Below the pieces are notes generated by a model. That model searched no databases. It had not been told where the DNA came from and was given only the letters and a program-made list of their open reading frames with translations. DNA of 21,081 nucleotides. Origin: Candidatus Heimdallarchaeota archaeon. Lineage in GTDB: Archaea; Asgardarchaeota; Heimdallarchaeia; Heimdallarchaeales; Kariarchaeaceae. The position numbers were made by a program, and so were the translations under genes. The stretch covers positions 1 through 21,081 of the forward strand of contig JAAFKL010000448.1 of assembly GCA_021399405.1 (NCBI GenBank), read 5' to 3'. Positions 1-7,355 of the stretch are shown here, piece by piece. Each line of letters starts with the position of its first letter. The first letter of the stretch is position 1.

Positions 1-1
1 T

Positions 2-832
2 AAAGAGAAGGTAAAGAAAGCTGATAAGAAAGAAGAAGTTAAACCAGCTAAAGAAAAAGCTAAACCAACCAAACCCAAAGCAAAGAAGAAAGAAAAAGCA
101 GAACCTGTAACAGAACATGCGCGTTCTCCCGTGCCTCAAGGTATTCCAACCAAAAAGAAACGAGGTATTCAGATTAGGAAAATCGATTTAGAAGAGGATG
201 AAGCAGAAACTGAAGCAGTCGAAAAACCAGCTGGTTGGGGAGTTAAAGCAAAAGAGCTTTCTACTGATGAAATTGAAAGAAGAAAGGCAAGACAGGCTGA
301 TATCGCTAAATCGAGGCGAATTACGAGAAAAATCCCTCTAAAACCCGAAATAATGAAAGCGGTTAAAACTGCTGACGTCAAAGAAAGAGGATCGAAACCA
401 GAGAAAGCCGATAAAAAGAAAAAGAAGATTAAACTTTCCAAGAAGAGGGAAAAAGAACAAGTTGAATACTTTACCCAATTTGATATTCATCCTCCCACAC
501 TTACTTCACGTAACAGAGGAGTGAGTGGTAAAGCAGGTGTGAGTAAACCACGTATCACTTTAGAAAGAGATACAAAACTTGGTCGAATCTCGAGTCACAG
601 ACGAAGTCGAAGAGTTGTTAATCGAAATCAAGTAATCCTTAAACTAGAAAATGGATATAAACCAGATCAGCTTGTTGGTCAGAAAGTATATTTCAGATAC
701 CCAGACACAGAAGTAAAAGTGCCTGGAACAATTGCAAAACGGTTTGGAAAAGTCAGTTCGGGTAAAGTTCTTGTTTATTTCAAAAAAGGAATAAGAAGAG
801 AAGGGCTCAATCAAGCGATTTTCATTAAATAA
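2..832 (+). CDS. rpl35ae: Ribosomal protein L35Ae with long charged N-terminal extension (5' partial)
   Basis: The frame is open from base 2 with no start or stop before it, so the gene begins left of the window; an internal GTG at 131 could be mistaken for its start. About 276 residues are visible. The last ~78 (from the RRSRR region) match L35Ae, a large-subunit ribosomal protein of archaea and eukaryotes: a NQVILKLE strand, then VGQKVYFRYP, a GTIAKRFGK turn and a C-terminal strand ending QAIFIK. The preceding ~195 residues are rich in Lys, Glu, Ala and Pro, low in complexity and probably disordered, with AKEKAKP-like runs. Ordinary L35Ae is about 90-120 residues, so the extension is unusual. 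It may contact rRNA or be a second function fused to L35Ae. The family call is good; the role of the tail is unknown. Confidence 0.85.
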   Translation, partial: KEKVKKADKKEEVKPAKEKAKPTKPKAKKKEKAEPVTEHARSPVPQGIPTKKKRGIQIRKIDLEEDEAETEAVEKPAGWGVKAKELSTDEIERRKARQADIAKSRRITRKIPLKPEIMKAVKTADVKERGSKPEKADKKKKKIKLSKKREKEQVEYFTQFDIHPPTLTSRNRGVSGKAGVSKPRITLERDTKLGRISSHRRSRRVVNRNQVILKLENGYKPDQLVGQKVYFRYPDTEVKVPGTIAKRFGKVSSGKVLVYFKKGIRREGLNQAIFIK

Positions 833-849
833 TAACCAACCTAATTGAA

Positions 850-1383
850 CTAATCCAAATTTACTCCTTCGAGTTTTAATAATCTATATTTTACTTCAGG
901 CCCACCTGCAGAATAATTTCCTAAAGAATTATCAGATTTAATTACTCGGTGACATGGAATCAACAAAGGGACGAAATTAGTAGCCATGCAATTTCCTACA
1001 AATCTAGCACCTCGGGCGATCCCTGATAATTCAGCAAGTATACCATAACTCACAATATCTCCTGGTGGAATTTTCCTAAGCTGTTCTGCAACAATTTGTT
1101 GTTTTTTTGTATATAATAGAAAATCAATTGGCAAATCTTTCGAAATTGGCCAGGACATATTTGGTGCCTTATTTAATTCAAACAAGATATCGGTATACAT
1201 TGATTTGGAATTTGAGATTAGAATATTCTCAATGTTCAATTTAGATTTTATTTTATGTAAAAAATTAAGATGAATCTCTTTATTTTTACTTGGGACCGTA
1301 TTAGCAACAATACCAATCGAACTTTCAACAACGGCCACATAATGCCCTTGATCTTTTGTCAATATGAATTTCAATTGGTTCAT
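850..1383 (-). CDS. ogt: Methylated-DNA--protein-cysteine (O6-alkylguanine-DNA) methyltransferase
   Basis: This suicide repair protein moves the alkyl group from O6-alkylguanine in DNA to its own cysteine. The 177 residues have a weakly conserved N-terminal domain (1 to ~90) and a clear C-terminal active domain. IPCHRVI carries the acceptor Cys144 and His145. The recognition helix holds the likely DNA-intercalating Arg127 (GARFVGN), Asn136 matches the asparagine hinge, and the GNYSAGG and LKLEG (Glu172) segments follow as in human MGMT. All catalytic residues are present, so it should be active. The ATG at 1383 is preceded by an AAGGA-type Shine-Dalgarno about 8 bases away. The stop of the upstream orphan gene is 18 bases off, so the two are probably co-transcribed. 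The gene converges with L35Ae, 17 bases from its stop. Confidence 0.93.
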   Translation of the reverse strand: MNQLKFILTKDQGHYVAVVESSIGIVANTVPSKNKEIHLNFLHKIKSKLNIENILISNSKSMYTDILFELNKAPNMSWPISKDLPIDFLLYTKKQQIVAEQLRKIPPGDIVSYGILAELSGIARGARFVGNCMATNFVPLLIPCHRVIKSDNSLGNYSAGGPEVKYRLLKLEGVNLD

Positions 1384-1401
1384 AATATTTTCCTTAATCT
1401 C

Positions 1402-1725
1402 TTAGGAACTGTCTTTATTATATTTTTCAGCGTCATCCATCTTGAGTGGATTGAATTCAACCTCTTTTGATGAAGCTTCTATTTTCTCAATTATTAATGC
1501 TAAGAATTCAGCTAAATCATCATTTGATAAATCCCCAATGCGATTGTTAAATTTAAGTTGGCTATAAATTACCGCTAAATCAGGGATTGATGACAATAAA
1601 ATTTCCGCCTTCATATCTATAGGTGCATCAAGCTTAATCGCGTTTCTGACAACTTGTTTGTATATATCATTTTGAGATAACGTACTAGCAAACTCCTCTC
1701 TATCCCGTGCAATATCTTCTGACAT
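1402..1725 (-). CDS. Hypothetical protein, helical, upstream of the alkyltransferase
   Basis: I do not recognise this family. The product is 107 residues, acidic and predicted mostly alpha-helical, with no membrane segment, cysteine or metal motif. The middle (SQNDIYKQVV to LALIIEKIE) looks like a compact helical domain; the C-terminus is polar and probably flexible. The ATG at 1725 is the first start after the promoter region. Its stop lies 18 bases before the alkyltransferase start, so it is probably the first gene of a two-gene transcript. A shared role in DNA repair is only a guess from position. A weak resemblance to the 81-residue orphan at 11155-11400 (an AE[IM]LL segment in a similar place) is noted but unproven. 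Confidence 0.6.
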   Translation of the reverse strand: MSEDIARDREEFASTLSQNDIYKQVVRNAIKLDAPIDMKAEILLSSIPDLAVIYSQLKFNNRIGDLSNDDLAEFLALIIEKIEASSKEVEFNPLKMDDAEKYNKDSS

Positions 1726-1778
1726 CTTGTTATCTCAAGTGAAAAAAATTATTTTCCAATTGGGATCAAATTATTGAT

Positions 1779-1788
1779 ATTTATAAAT
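1779..1788 (-). promoter_or_regulatory. Candidate archaeal TATA box for the orphan/alkyltransferase operon
   Basis: On the minus strand an A/T-only TTTATAAAT-like stretch lies about 55-60 bases upstream of the ATG at 1725. Archaeal TATA boxes sit about 25 bases before the transcript start, so this would give a leader of roughly 30 bases. It stands in the 141-base gap between the helicase stop and this operon. The call rests on pattern only, and A/T runs are common here. Confidence 0.35.
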
Positions 1789-1866
1789 CTAATTCTTTTC
1801 AATTACTAGTAGGTTAATTCAAGTGACCCGATAAGTTTAAACAAATATTTTTGTCTCTAGATTACA

Positions 1867-3330
1867 TTAATCAACAGATATCTTTGCTTTAAACAATGAG
1901 TCATGACCTTCCATTGTACTAATTACAAGCTGAGAGCCTATTTTTGTTGACCATCCATATCTCTCGTATATTTTCTTAATAACACTTTTCACCTTTTTCT
2001 CTTCACCAGTGTCAGCATAATACAAAATATGGCATTTACCACCTCGAGATCTCTTCAATTTTTGATAAACTGTTTTTGTTGTTCGTACCAGGTCGAAAAT
2101 AATTAATGTGTCAGCGTCTGGTAAATCTAAATCTCTTTCTCCAACATTTGAAATTATGGCAGTTATTTTACCTTCATATGATCGAAATTCATCAAGAGAC
2201 TCAACACGTTTCCTGTTATCTATCTTTCCTGTAATTATTACTGTCTTGTTTCCGGAATTTTCTAAGATTCGGTTTAATACATCCACTGTCTCAAGATAAC
2301 TACATAGAATTACTGTTTTAACTGAGTTTTTGATTAATTCTTTGACTGCAAAAAATTTAGACGGAATAAGAGAGAGATTTTGTTTAATGAAATTAATAGG
2401 TAACCCATATCTCATCAAGTGAAATTGTGATTTCTTGCCAGTCATAGCCCATAAATACTTCCGGGTTAGATAACCCTGGAAAAGTTTTTGCTGCAATCTC
2501 TCACTTACAGGGAGAGGATTAAACATCATTCCTGGATCCTTTTTTATTTGATAATATAATCCAATATCATTATTCTTTACTTCTTTCATAATTTGATTTT
2601 TAGTTTCCTCAATGTTAAGATCTAACTCCATGGAAATAAATGTTAAATTATCATCAATCACAGCAGTAGGTATAATTTCGCTGTATTCGATAAATTGTTC
2701 TATATCGGTGTCCATAATGCTATCCATTGAAATAAATTTAACATTCCCAATTATATTGCAAAGAGACATTAATTCATTACGCATACGTAATTGTTGATTA
2801 TCAAGAATGTAATGCTCATCTCGGAGTGTTCCACTCATCCCTATAATTAATTTATCTGTGAAATTTGTTAACAGTTTTGTGTAGGGTTGTTTCAAATAAC
2901 CACCTTCAGCCATCCTTCGGATGATTTGATCAATTTCATTAATAATGACCAAATCGAATTCAGACACAGATTCTGGAAATTTTTTCAATGTATTAGATAA
3001 TGTTTGAGGCAGACAGAGTATTACTCTCTTGTTTTCCATTTTCCATTTTCGATGGTTGGAAGAAGTTCTACTATCGATAATATCTATCTCAGTTGAGTTT
3101 CCATATAATTTTAAATAATTGTAAGTTTCGTATAATGATGATGAGGCTTGAAGAATAAGAATTATTTTCTTATTAGAAAATTTTTCAAAAATCAAACTAT
3201 ATTGCAAATACCTTTTACCTAAACCACAATCTAGCTCTATTATCGTATTCTGATTATTTATGACATTATGGTAAGTGTCTGCTAAAATCTTCTCTTGGTA
3301 TTCTCTTGGTTCAAATGAGGGACTTACCAT
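1867..3330 (-). CDS. Superfamily 2 DEAD/DEAH-like helicase (Hef/XPB-like core) with divergent motifs
   Basis: The 487 residues hold two RecA-like domains. The N-terminal domain has FEPREYQ (Q-motif-like) near residue 7, a Walker A-like LDCGLGKR (Lys39 kept, but Arg replaces the usual Thr/Ser at 40), a motif II NEID at 131-134 (Glu132 kept, first Asp replaced by Asn) and a motif III-like MSGT at 165-168. The C-terminal domain has an ILCSYLETVDVL strand-helix (~341), GERDLDLPDAD (397-407, motif V-like) and a motif VI-like QKLKRSRGG (423-431) in place of QRxGRxGR. There is no ERCC4 nuclease or HhH domain. The family is thus helicase/translocase like Hef or XPB, but ATP use may be weakened. The ATG at 3330 follows a good TATA box. 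It is transcribed alone; the Ca2+ ATPase stop is 77 bases upstream. Confidence 0.75.
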   Translation of the reverse strand: MVSPSFEPREYQEKILADTYHNVINNQNTIIELDCGLGKRYLQYSLIFEKFSNKKIILILQASSSLYETYNYLKLYGNSTEIDIIDSRTSSNHRKWKMENKRVILCLPQTLSNTLKKFPESVSEFDLVIINEIDQIIRRMAEGGYLKQPYTKLLTNFTDKLIIGMSGTLRDEHYILDNQQLRMRNELMSLCNIIGNVKFISMDSIMDTDIEQFIEYSEIIPTAVIDDNLTFISMELDLNIEETKNQIMKEVKNNDIGLYYQIKKDPGMMFNPLPVSERLQQKLFQGYLTRKYLWAMTGKKSQFHLMRYGLPINFIKQNLSLIPSKFFAVKELIKNSVKTVILCSYLETVDVLNRILENSGNKTVIITGKIDNRKRVESLDEFRSYEGKITAIISNVGERDLDLPDADTLIIFDLVRTTKTVYQKLKRSRGGKCHILYYADTGEEKKVKSVIKKIYERYGWSTKIGSQLVISTMEGHDSLFKAKISVD

Positions 3331-3352
3331 CTATTATTGAGATTTGTTTTAT

Positions 3353-3361
3353 CTTATATAA
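3353..3361 (-). promoter_or_regulatory. Archaeal TATA box of the helicase gene
   Basis: On the minus strand a TTATATAAG stretch lies 23-31 bases upstream of the helicase ATG at 3330. At this distance transcription would start at or within a few bases of the ATG, so the mRNA would be leaderless or nearly so. This fits the absence of a Shine-Dalgarno sequence before this gene. Confidence 0.5.
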
Positions 3362-3407
3362 TACATATTAACAGTAGATTAAAAGTGAATTCGCAATTTA
3401 AAATATC

Positions 3408-6203
3408 TTAGGTGGGAACTGTGTTCACAGTACTTGTCGGTTTTCTCCTCTCAAACCACTTCCAGATCTCCTCGTAAAATATAATCGAACTTGATAAAAG
3501 GAGGATCACCATCCAATCCATGAAAGATAATGCTACCACTTCAAAAATATCTGTGAAGAATACAAAATTAAATCCTACAATGCTTGATATCCAAGAATCT
3601 CCTTGAATTACAAAGACTTGTGCAAACGCAGAGACTAAGGCTGCATAAATTAGTGGCTTGTTAGCAATAAATTCTTTTCCAAGAACAGATACACGATCAC
3701 TACGACATCCAAATGCATTGAACAACTGAATAATTGATAATGTTGCAAATGTCATTGTGGTTGCATAAATTTGTGTATCATGAGGAATATTATTTGGATC
3801 AAATGATGAATCTGTGAATAGACCAATTGTAGATCCATAAACAGCGATACATATGATTGTTACATATAATCCGACTTTGATGATAAATTTGAACATCTTG
3901 TTTGACATTATATGTTCATTTGGATCTCGTGGAGGTAAATCCATTAAACCAGGTTCTGGAGGATCCACACCAAGTGCCAAAGCAGGCAAACCATCGGTGA
4001 CTAGATTTATCCACAATATTTGAATAGGAACAAATGGTGGTGGCAATCCCATTAGAATAGCAGTAACAATTACAAATATTTCTGCTGAATTTGAACTTAA
4101 CATATATTTTAGGAATTTACCCATACTCTGATATACAGCTCTACCCTCCTCAATAGCACCGACAATAGTAGCAAAGTTATCATCCGCTAAAACAATATCA
4201 GATGTTTCTTTTGTCACATCAGTCCCTTGGATCCCCATTGCAATACCGATGTCTGCAGCTTTTAGAGCAGGTGCATCATTTACCCCATCACCAGTCATAG
4301 CTGCAATTTGACCATTTGCTTTTATCGCTTGTATAATCCTTAATTTATGTGCTGGAGATATCCTAGCAAATATTGAATATGAATTGACCTTTTCTTTTAA
4401 TTCATCATCAGAAAAATCATCCAATTCAACACCAGTTACAACTTCATCAGTGTTTTGTGAGATCCCTAGTTCTCGTCCTATGGCTGCTGCAGTTATTTTA
4501 TGATCTCCGGTGACCATTTTTATTGATACGCCAGCAGATCTACACATCTGAACTGCTTCGAACACTTCTGGTTTTGGAGGATCGATTAATCCCATTAATC
4601 CAACAAATACCAGCCCCTTTTCCATTTCTAAAATGTTCCAGACTGGCATTGATTTATCCATAGGTTTGTACGCAAATGCTAATACCCTTAGTGCGTCTCC
4701 TGCCATTTCTATTATTATTTGGGAAATTTTTGATTTGATTTCCTCCGTTAAAGGATGGATTTCCTCACCGACGAGATAGCTTTCACACATATCCAGCAAA
4801 ATATCTGGTGCGCCTTTTGTATATGAGAAAAATTCATTTTTTTCCGTATCTTCGTGAACTGTTGTCATCCTTTTCCTTTCGCTATCAAAAGGCAATTCAT
4901 CACGCAATAAATATGTCTTTGACATATTTTCTAAATCATAGTTAAGATCGTTGGCAATTCGCAGTAATGCAATCTCAGTGGGATCACCAATTTCAACTAT
5001 TTCATCGTTTTCGAATCGTAATTTTGCGTTATTACAAAGTACCCCTGAGCGATAGAGATGTATCATTGTATTTCCATTCTTTTCATCTTTCGATAATGGA
5101 TCAATAATGCTTATTTCAGACTTTGAATCAAAAATTGAAACTTTACGAACACTCATTTTATTTAGTGTTAAAGTACCAGTTTTGTCAGTGCAAATCACAG
5201 ATGCAGCGCCAAGGGCTTCAACTGCAGGTAGTCGTCTAACTATTGCATTACGACTAACCATTTTTTGAACACCAAGTGCCATAGCGAGTGTAACAACGAT
5301 TGGTAATCCTTCAGGTATAGCTGCAACAGCAAGAGAGACTCCCAATAAAAACATATCCTCAAGTGTCCCACCTGCTAATGTTCCAAGAATTATTACTCCA
5401 ATACTGATGGCAATGGTTACTTTCCCTAATTGAACTCCAAGTTCTTCTAATTTTTCTTGAATTGGTGTTTTTTCATCAGCTAAACCCGATACTAGATCAG
5501 CTATTTGACCAAACTCAGTTTTCATACCTGTTGTGGCTACAACGGCAATACCTCGTCCAGAACTTACATGGGTCCCTTTAAATAGCATATTCGTTCGTTC
5601 CGGAACTCCAATTCCCAGCTTGAAAGTTTGTTTAGAGAATTTTCGTACTTCAGTAGATTCACCTGTTAGTGGTGCCTCTACTGTTTTCAAATTTATCGCT
5701 TCAACAACCCTAGCATCCGCTGGAATTATTGTTCCTGCATTAATTCTGATAATATCACCAGGTACCAATTCCTTAGTAGGAATTTCTTGAACACCACCAT
5801 TTCGTATAACTTCACAATTATGAGCAGTCATCCCTTGTAATGCCTGAATTGCCTTATCAGCCTTATACTCCTGACGAGCACCAAATACTGCATTTATTAA
5901 TAAAATTATTGAAATAACAATTGCATCCGTAAATTCCCCAGAAATAAGAACTGAAACAACAGCTGCAATTAATAAAATAATAATCAAAATATCTTTAAAT
6001 TGTTTCTTAAAAATCTCAAAGAATGTAACTGGCTCTTTTCCAACCAATTCGTTGGGGGGGTATATCGCTTGACGGCGCTTTACTTCATCATTTGATAGTC
6101 CATTTTTGGAAGTATCAAGTTTACTTAATACCTCCTTAGCTCGTAAAGAATAAGCTTCTTCGACATAAATTGGTTCTTCCACGAATTCGATACCTCTTAG
6201 CAA
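3408..6203 (-). CDS. Ca2+-transporting P-type ATPase, SERCA/PMCA-like (type II)
   Basis: This membrane pump uses ATP to move Ca2+ out of the cytoplasm. The 931 residues are close to SERCA/LMCA1 length. An N-terminal cation-ATPase domain (~15-65) is followed by TM1-2, actuator TGES (180-183), TM3-4 with AAIPEGLP (294-301), the phosphorylation site DKTGTLT (Asp340), nucleotide-binding KGAPD (463-467), the hinge TGDGVND (637-643) and TM5-10. Ca2+ ligands of both SERCA sites appear: PEGLP Glu298 in M4, SSNSAE Asn705 and Glu708 in M5, and NLVTDG Asn733, Thr736 and Asp737 in M6. The start is TTG at 6203; a GTG at 6182, with AGAGGT 9 bases before it, is an equally good choice. A run of seven C (plus-strand G at 6054-6060) is odd for this AT-rich DNA, but the frame is intact. 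Confidence 0.93.
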   Translation of the reverse strand: MLRGIEFVEEPIYVEEAYSLRAKEVLSKLDTSKNGLSNDEVKRRQAIYPPNELVGKEPVTFFEIFKKQFKDILIIILLIAAVVSVLISGEFTDAIVISIILLINAVFGARQEYKADKAIQALQGMTAHNCEVIRNGGVQEIPTKELVPGDIIRINAGTIIPADARVVEAINLKTVEAPLTGESTEVRKFSKQTFKLGIGVPERTNMLFKGTHVSSGRGIAVVATTGMKTEFGQIADLVSGLADEKTPIQEKLEELGVQLGKVTIAISIGVIILGTLAGGTLEDMFLLGVSLAVAAIPEGLPIVVTLAMALGVQKMVSRNAIVRRLPAVEALGAASVICTDKTGTLTLNKMSVRKVSIFDSKSEISIIDPLSKDEKNGNTMIHLYRSGVLCNNAKLRFENDEIVEIGDPTEIALLRIANDLNYDLENMSKTYLLRDELPFDSERKRMTTVHEDTEKNEFFSYTKGAPDILLDMCESYLVGEEIHPLTEEIKSKISQIIIEMAGDALRVLAFAYKPMDKSMPVWNILEMEKGLVFVGLMGLIDPPKPEVFEAVQMCRSAGVSIKMVTGDHKITAAAIGRELGISQNTDEVVTGVELDDFSDDELKEKVNSYSIFARISPAHKLRIIQAIKANGQIAAMTGDGVNDAPALKAADIGIAMGIQGTDVTKETSDIVLADDNFATIVGAIEEGRAVYQSMGKFLKYMLSSNSAEIFVIVTAILMGLPPPFVPIQILWINLVTDGLPALALGVDPPEPGLMDLPPRDPNEHIMSNKMFKFIIKVGLYVTIICIAVYGSTIGLFTDSSFDPNNIPHDTQIYATTMTFATLSIIQLFNAFGCRSDRVSVLGKEFIANKPLIYAALVSAFAQVFVIQGDSWISSIVGFNFVFFTDIFEVVALSFMDWMVILLLSSSIIFYEEIWKWFERRKPTSTVNTVPT

Positions 6204-6271
6204 CCCTTACTGATGGAGCAAAGACATTTTGATGGGAAATGTTGGATAATTAAACCTAAGGATGTTAGTTA

Positions 6272-6280
6272 AGATATAAT
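6272..6280 (-). promoter_or_regulatory. Candidate TATA box for the Ca2+ ATPase
   Basis: The minus strand reads ATTATATCT about 70-90 bases upstream of the two possible starts (6203 or 6182). A transcript start about 25 bases downstream would leave a leader of roughly 45-65 bases, long enough for the AGAGGT Shine-Dalgarno before the GTG at 6182. This is pattern-based only. Confidence 0.35.
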
Positions 6281-6349
6281 GTTTGTTCAACTAATGATAG
6301 TATCATTTTTCCTTTGTTTAAATATTAGAAAAAATAAATCCCTCAAGGC

Positions 6350-6943
6350 TTAATTTAATCTATATACTCTTCGGTTTTCTACTATATTTGTTTCTTCTGA
6401 GTTACCTATATCGACTTTTTTAGAATGCTGTAACAAGGTTTCCCTTTCCATGATGTTTGCGATATATTTTCCGTTAGGGAAATAATCTTCAAGAATTCGG
6501 AGTATATCGTCTTCATTATCAAGTTGTAATGCGGGTACATGAGTAATAGAAGTATAATCTCCAAATATTGATTTTGTTTCAATCGAATGGAGTATGTAAG
6601 GGGAGCTGTTTTCAATAATATGTTCATCGAGAATTGTTTTTGCTAAGTCACAGATGGGGAGTTTAAGGTCTTTAAGAAAATTTATAGATTTAGCTTTATC
6701 AATATCTCCGTTCAAAATGTATCTTATCATCAAATGTGCTAATAACTCTTGGTGCATAACCCGGGTGCTGACAATTTTGTCATAATCAATCAATTTTACC
6801 AATATTTCTATTGATTCATTATGCATTTTTTCTTTATCAAATTCATTGATCGATTGCATTGTTGAGGCAAAAACCTTCTTCAATTCACCTTTAACCATAG
6901 CCTGATCAATATTTCTCAGAACCGACCTTAATTCTTTGACCAC
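6350..6943 (-). CDS. Hypothetical helical protein (197 aa)
   Basis: I do not recognise this family. The product is 197 residues without transmembrane segments. Residues 1 to ~120 look like a string of amphipathic helices (ELRSVLRNIDQAM, ELLAHLMIRYIL, ICDLAKTILDEH) of the kind seen in TPR- or HEAT-like scaffolds, but no repeat consensus is clear. Residues ~125-165 (TSITHVPALQL, EDDILRILEDYFP) look like a small separate alpha/beta piece, and the tail is polar. The start is GTG at 6943; an ATG at residue 16 is possible. It is divergent from the small winged-helix gene at 7046 across a 102-base gap, so the two may share regulation. No function is assigned. Confidence 0.6.
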   Translation of the reverse strand: MVKELRSVLRNIDQAMVKGELKKVFASTMQSINEFDKEKMHNESIEILVKLIDYDKIVSTRVMHQELLAHLMIRYILNGDIDKAKSINFLKDLKLPICDLAKTILDEHIIENSSPYILHSIETKSIFGDYTSITHVPALQLDNEDDILRILEDYFPNGKYIANIMERETLLQHSKKVDIGNSEETNIVENRRVYRLN

Positions 6944-7045
6944 TGTAGTCTAACTTAATTCACAAATTTAATAAAATTGTTTAATTGATATTAGATAAAT
7001 AAACGTAAATTAAATAATAAGATTGTATCGAATATAAATTACCGA
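6944..7045. promoter_or_regulatory. Divergent intergenic promoter region
   Basis: This 102-base gap of almost pure A/T separates two divergently transcribed genes. For the rightward gene, the A/T stretch near 7007-7020 is at a suitable distance for a leaderless start at 7046. For the leftward gene, an A/T stretch near 6966-6976 is similarly placed. No operator-like inverted repeat stands out. Confidence 0.35.
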
Positions 7046-7348
7046 ATGAATGAATCAGAAGAGACCAGTTTGCGATTAAACATACTAGAAATGCTTAACT
7101 ATAATAAATCTCGTAAATTGAGAAAAAAGATTTCGGATTTAGATATTCTTGGTCAGTTACATAGCATATATGCACTCTCTGACAAAAAACCTACAGGAAA
7201 ACAAGTAGGAGCTGCTTTGATTTATCTCCTGGATCGTAATCTTGTGGATGAACTAGAGCTTGGAGATGTCTCAGTATATGCGATGACCCGTCAAGGTAAA
7301 GAACTGCTTCAAGGTATATATGATGGAGATGACACAGCACTAATTTAA
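7046..7348 (+). CDS. Small winged-helix DNA-binding protein (putative)
   Basis: The 100 residues read like a single winged-helix domain. N-terminal helices (LRLNILEMLNY, DLDILGQLHSIYAL) are followed by a recognition-helix-like segment (TGKQVGAALIYLLDRNLVDEL), a short wing (ELGDVSVYAMT) and a last helix (RQGKELLQGI). The 'xxLxxxGLVdxx... YxLTxxG' plan is typical of archaeal regulators, here with YAMTRQG. It lacks an effector domain. The ATG at 7046 is followed in frame by MNESEE; no Shine-Dalgarno is seen, so it is probably leaderless. Its stop is 7 bases from the stop of the convergent gpmI. The target is unknown; the divergent orphan at 6350-6943 is a candidate. Confidence 0.65.
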   Translation: MNESEETSLRLNILEMLNYNKSRKLRKKISDLDILGQLHSIYALSDKKPTGKQVGAALIYLLDRNLVDELELGDVSVYAMTRQGKELLQGIYDGDDTALI

Positions 7349-7355
7349 AATATAT

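Noticed and set aside
169..441. Minus-strand frame opposite the L35Ae tail
   Set aside because: It is the mirror of the Lys/Glu-rich coding strand (poly-Phe/Leu/Ser) and has no family features.
131..832. L35Ae gene starting at the GTG at 131
   Set aside because: The same frame is open and of the same charged composition back to base 2, so the gene is 5' partial and the GTG is probably internal.
6406..6627. Second minus-strand frame inside the 197-residue orphan
   Set aside because: Same-strand shifted frame in a longer, better-composed gene; no start signal.
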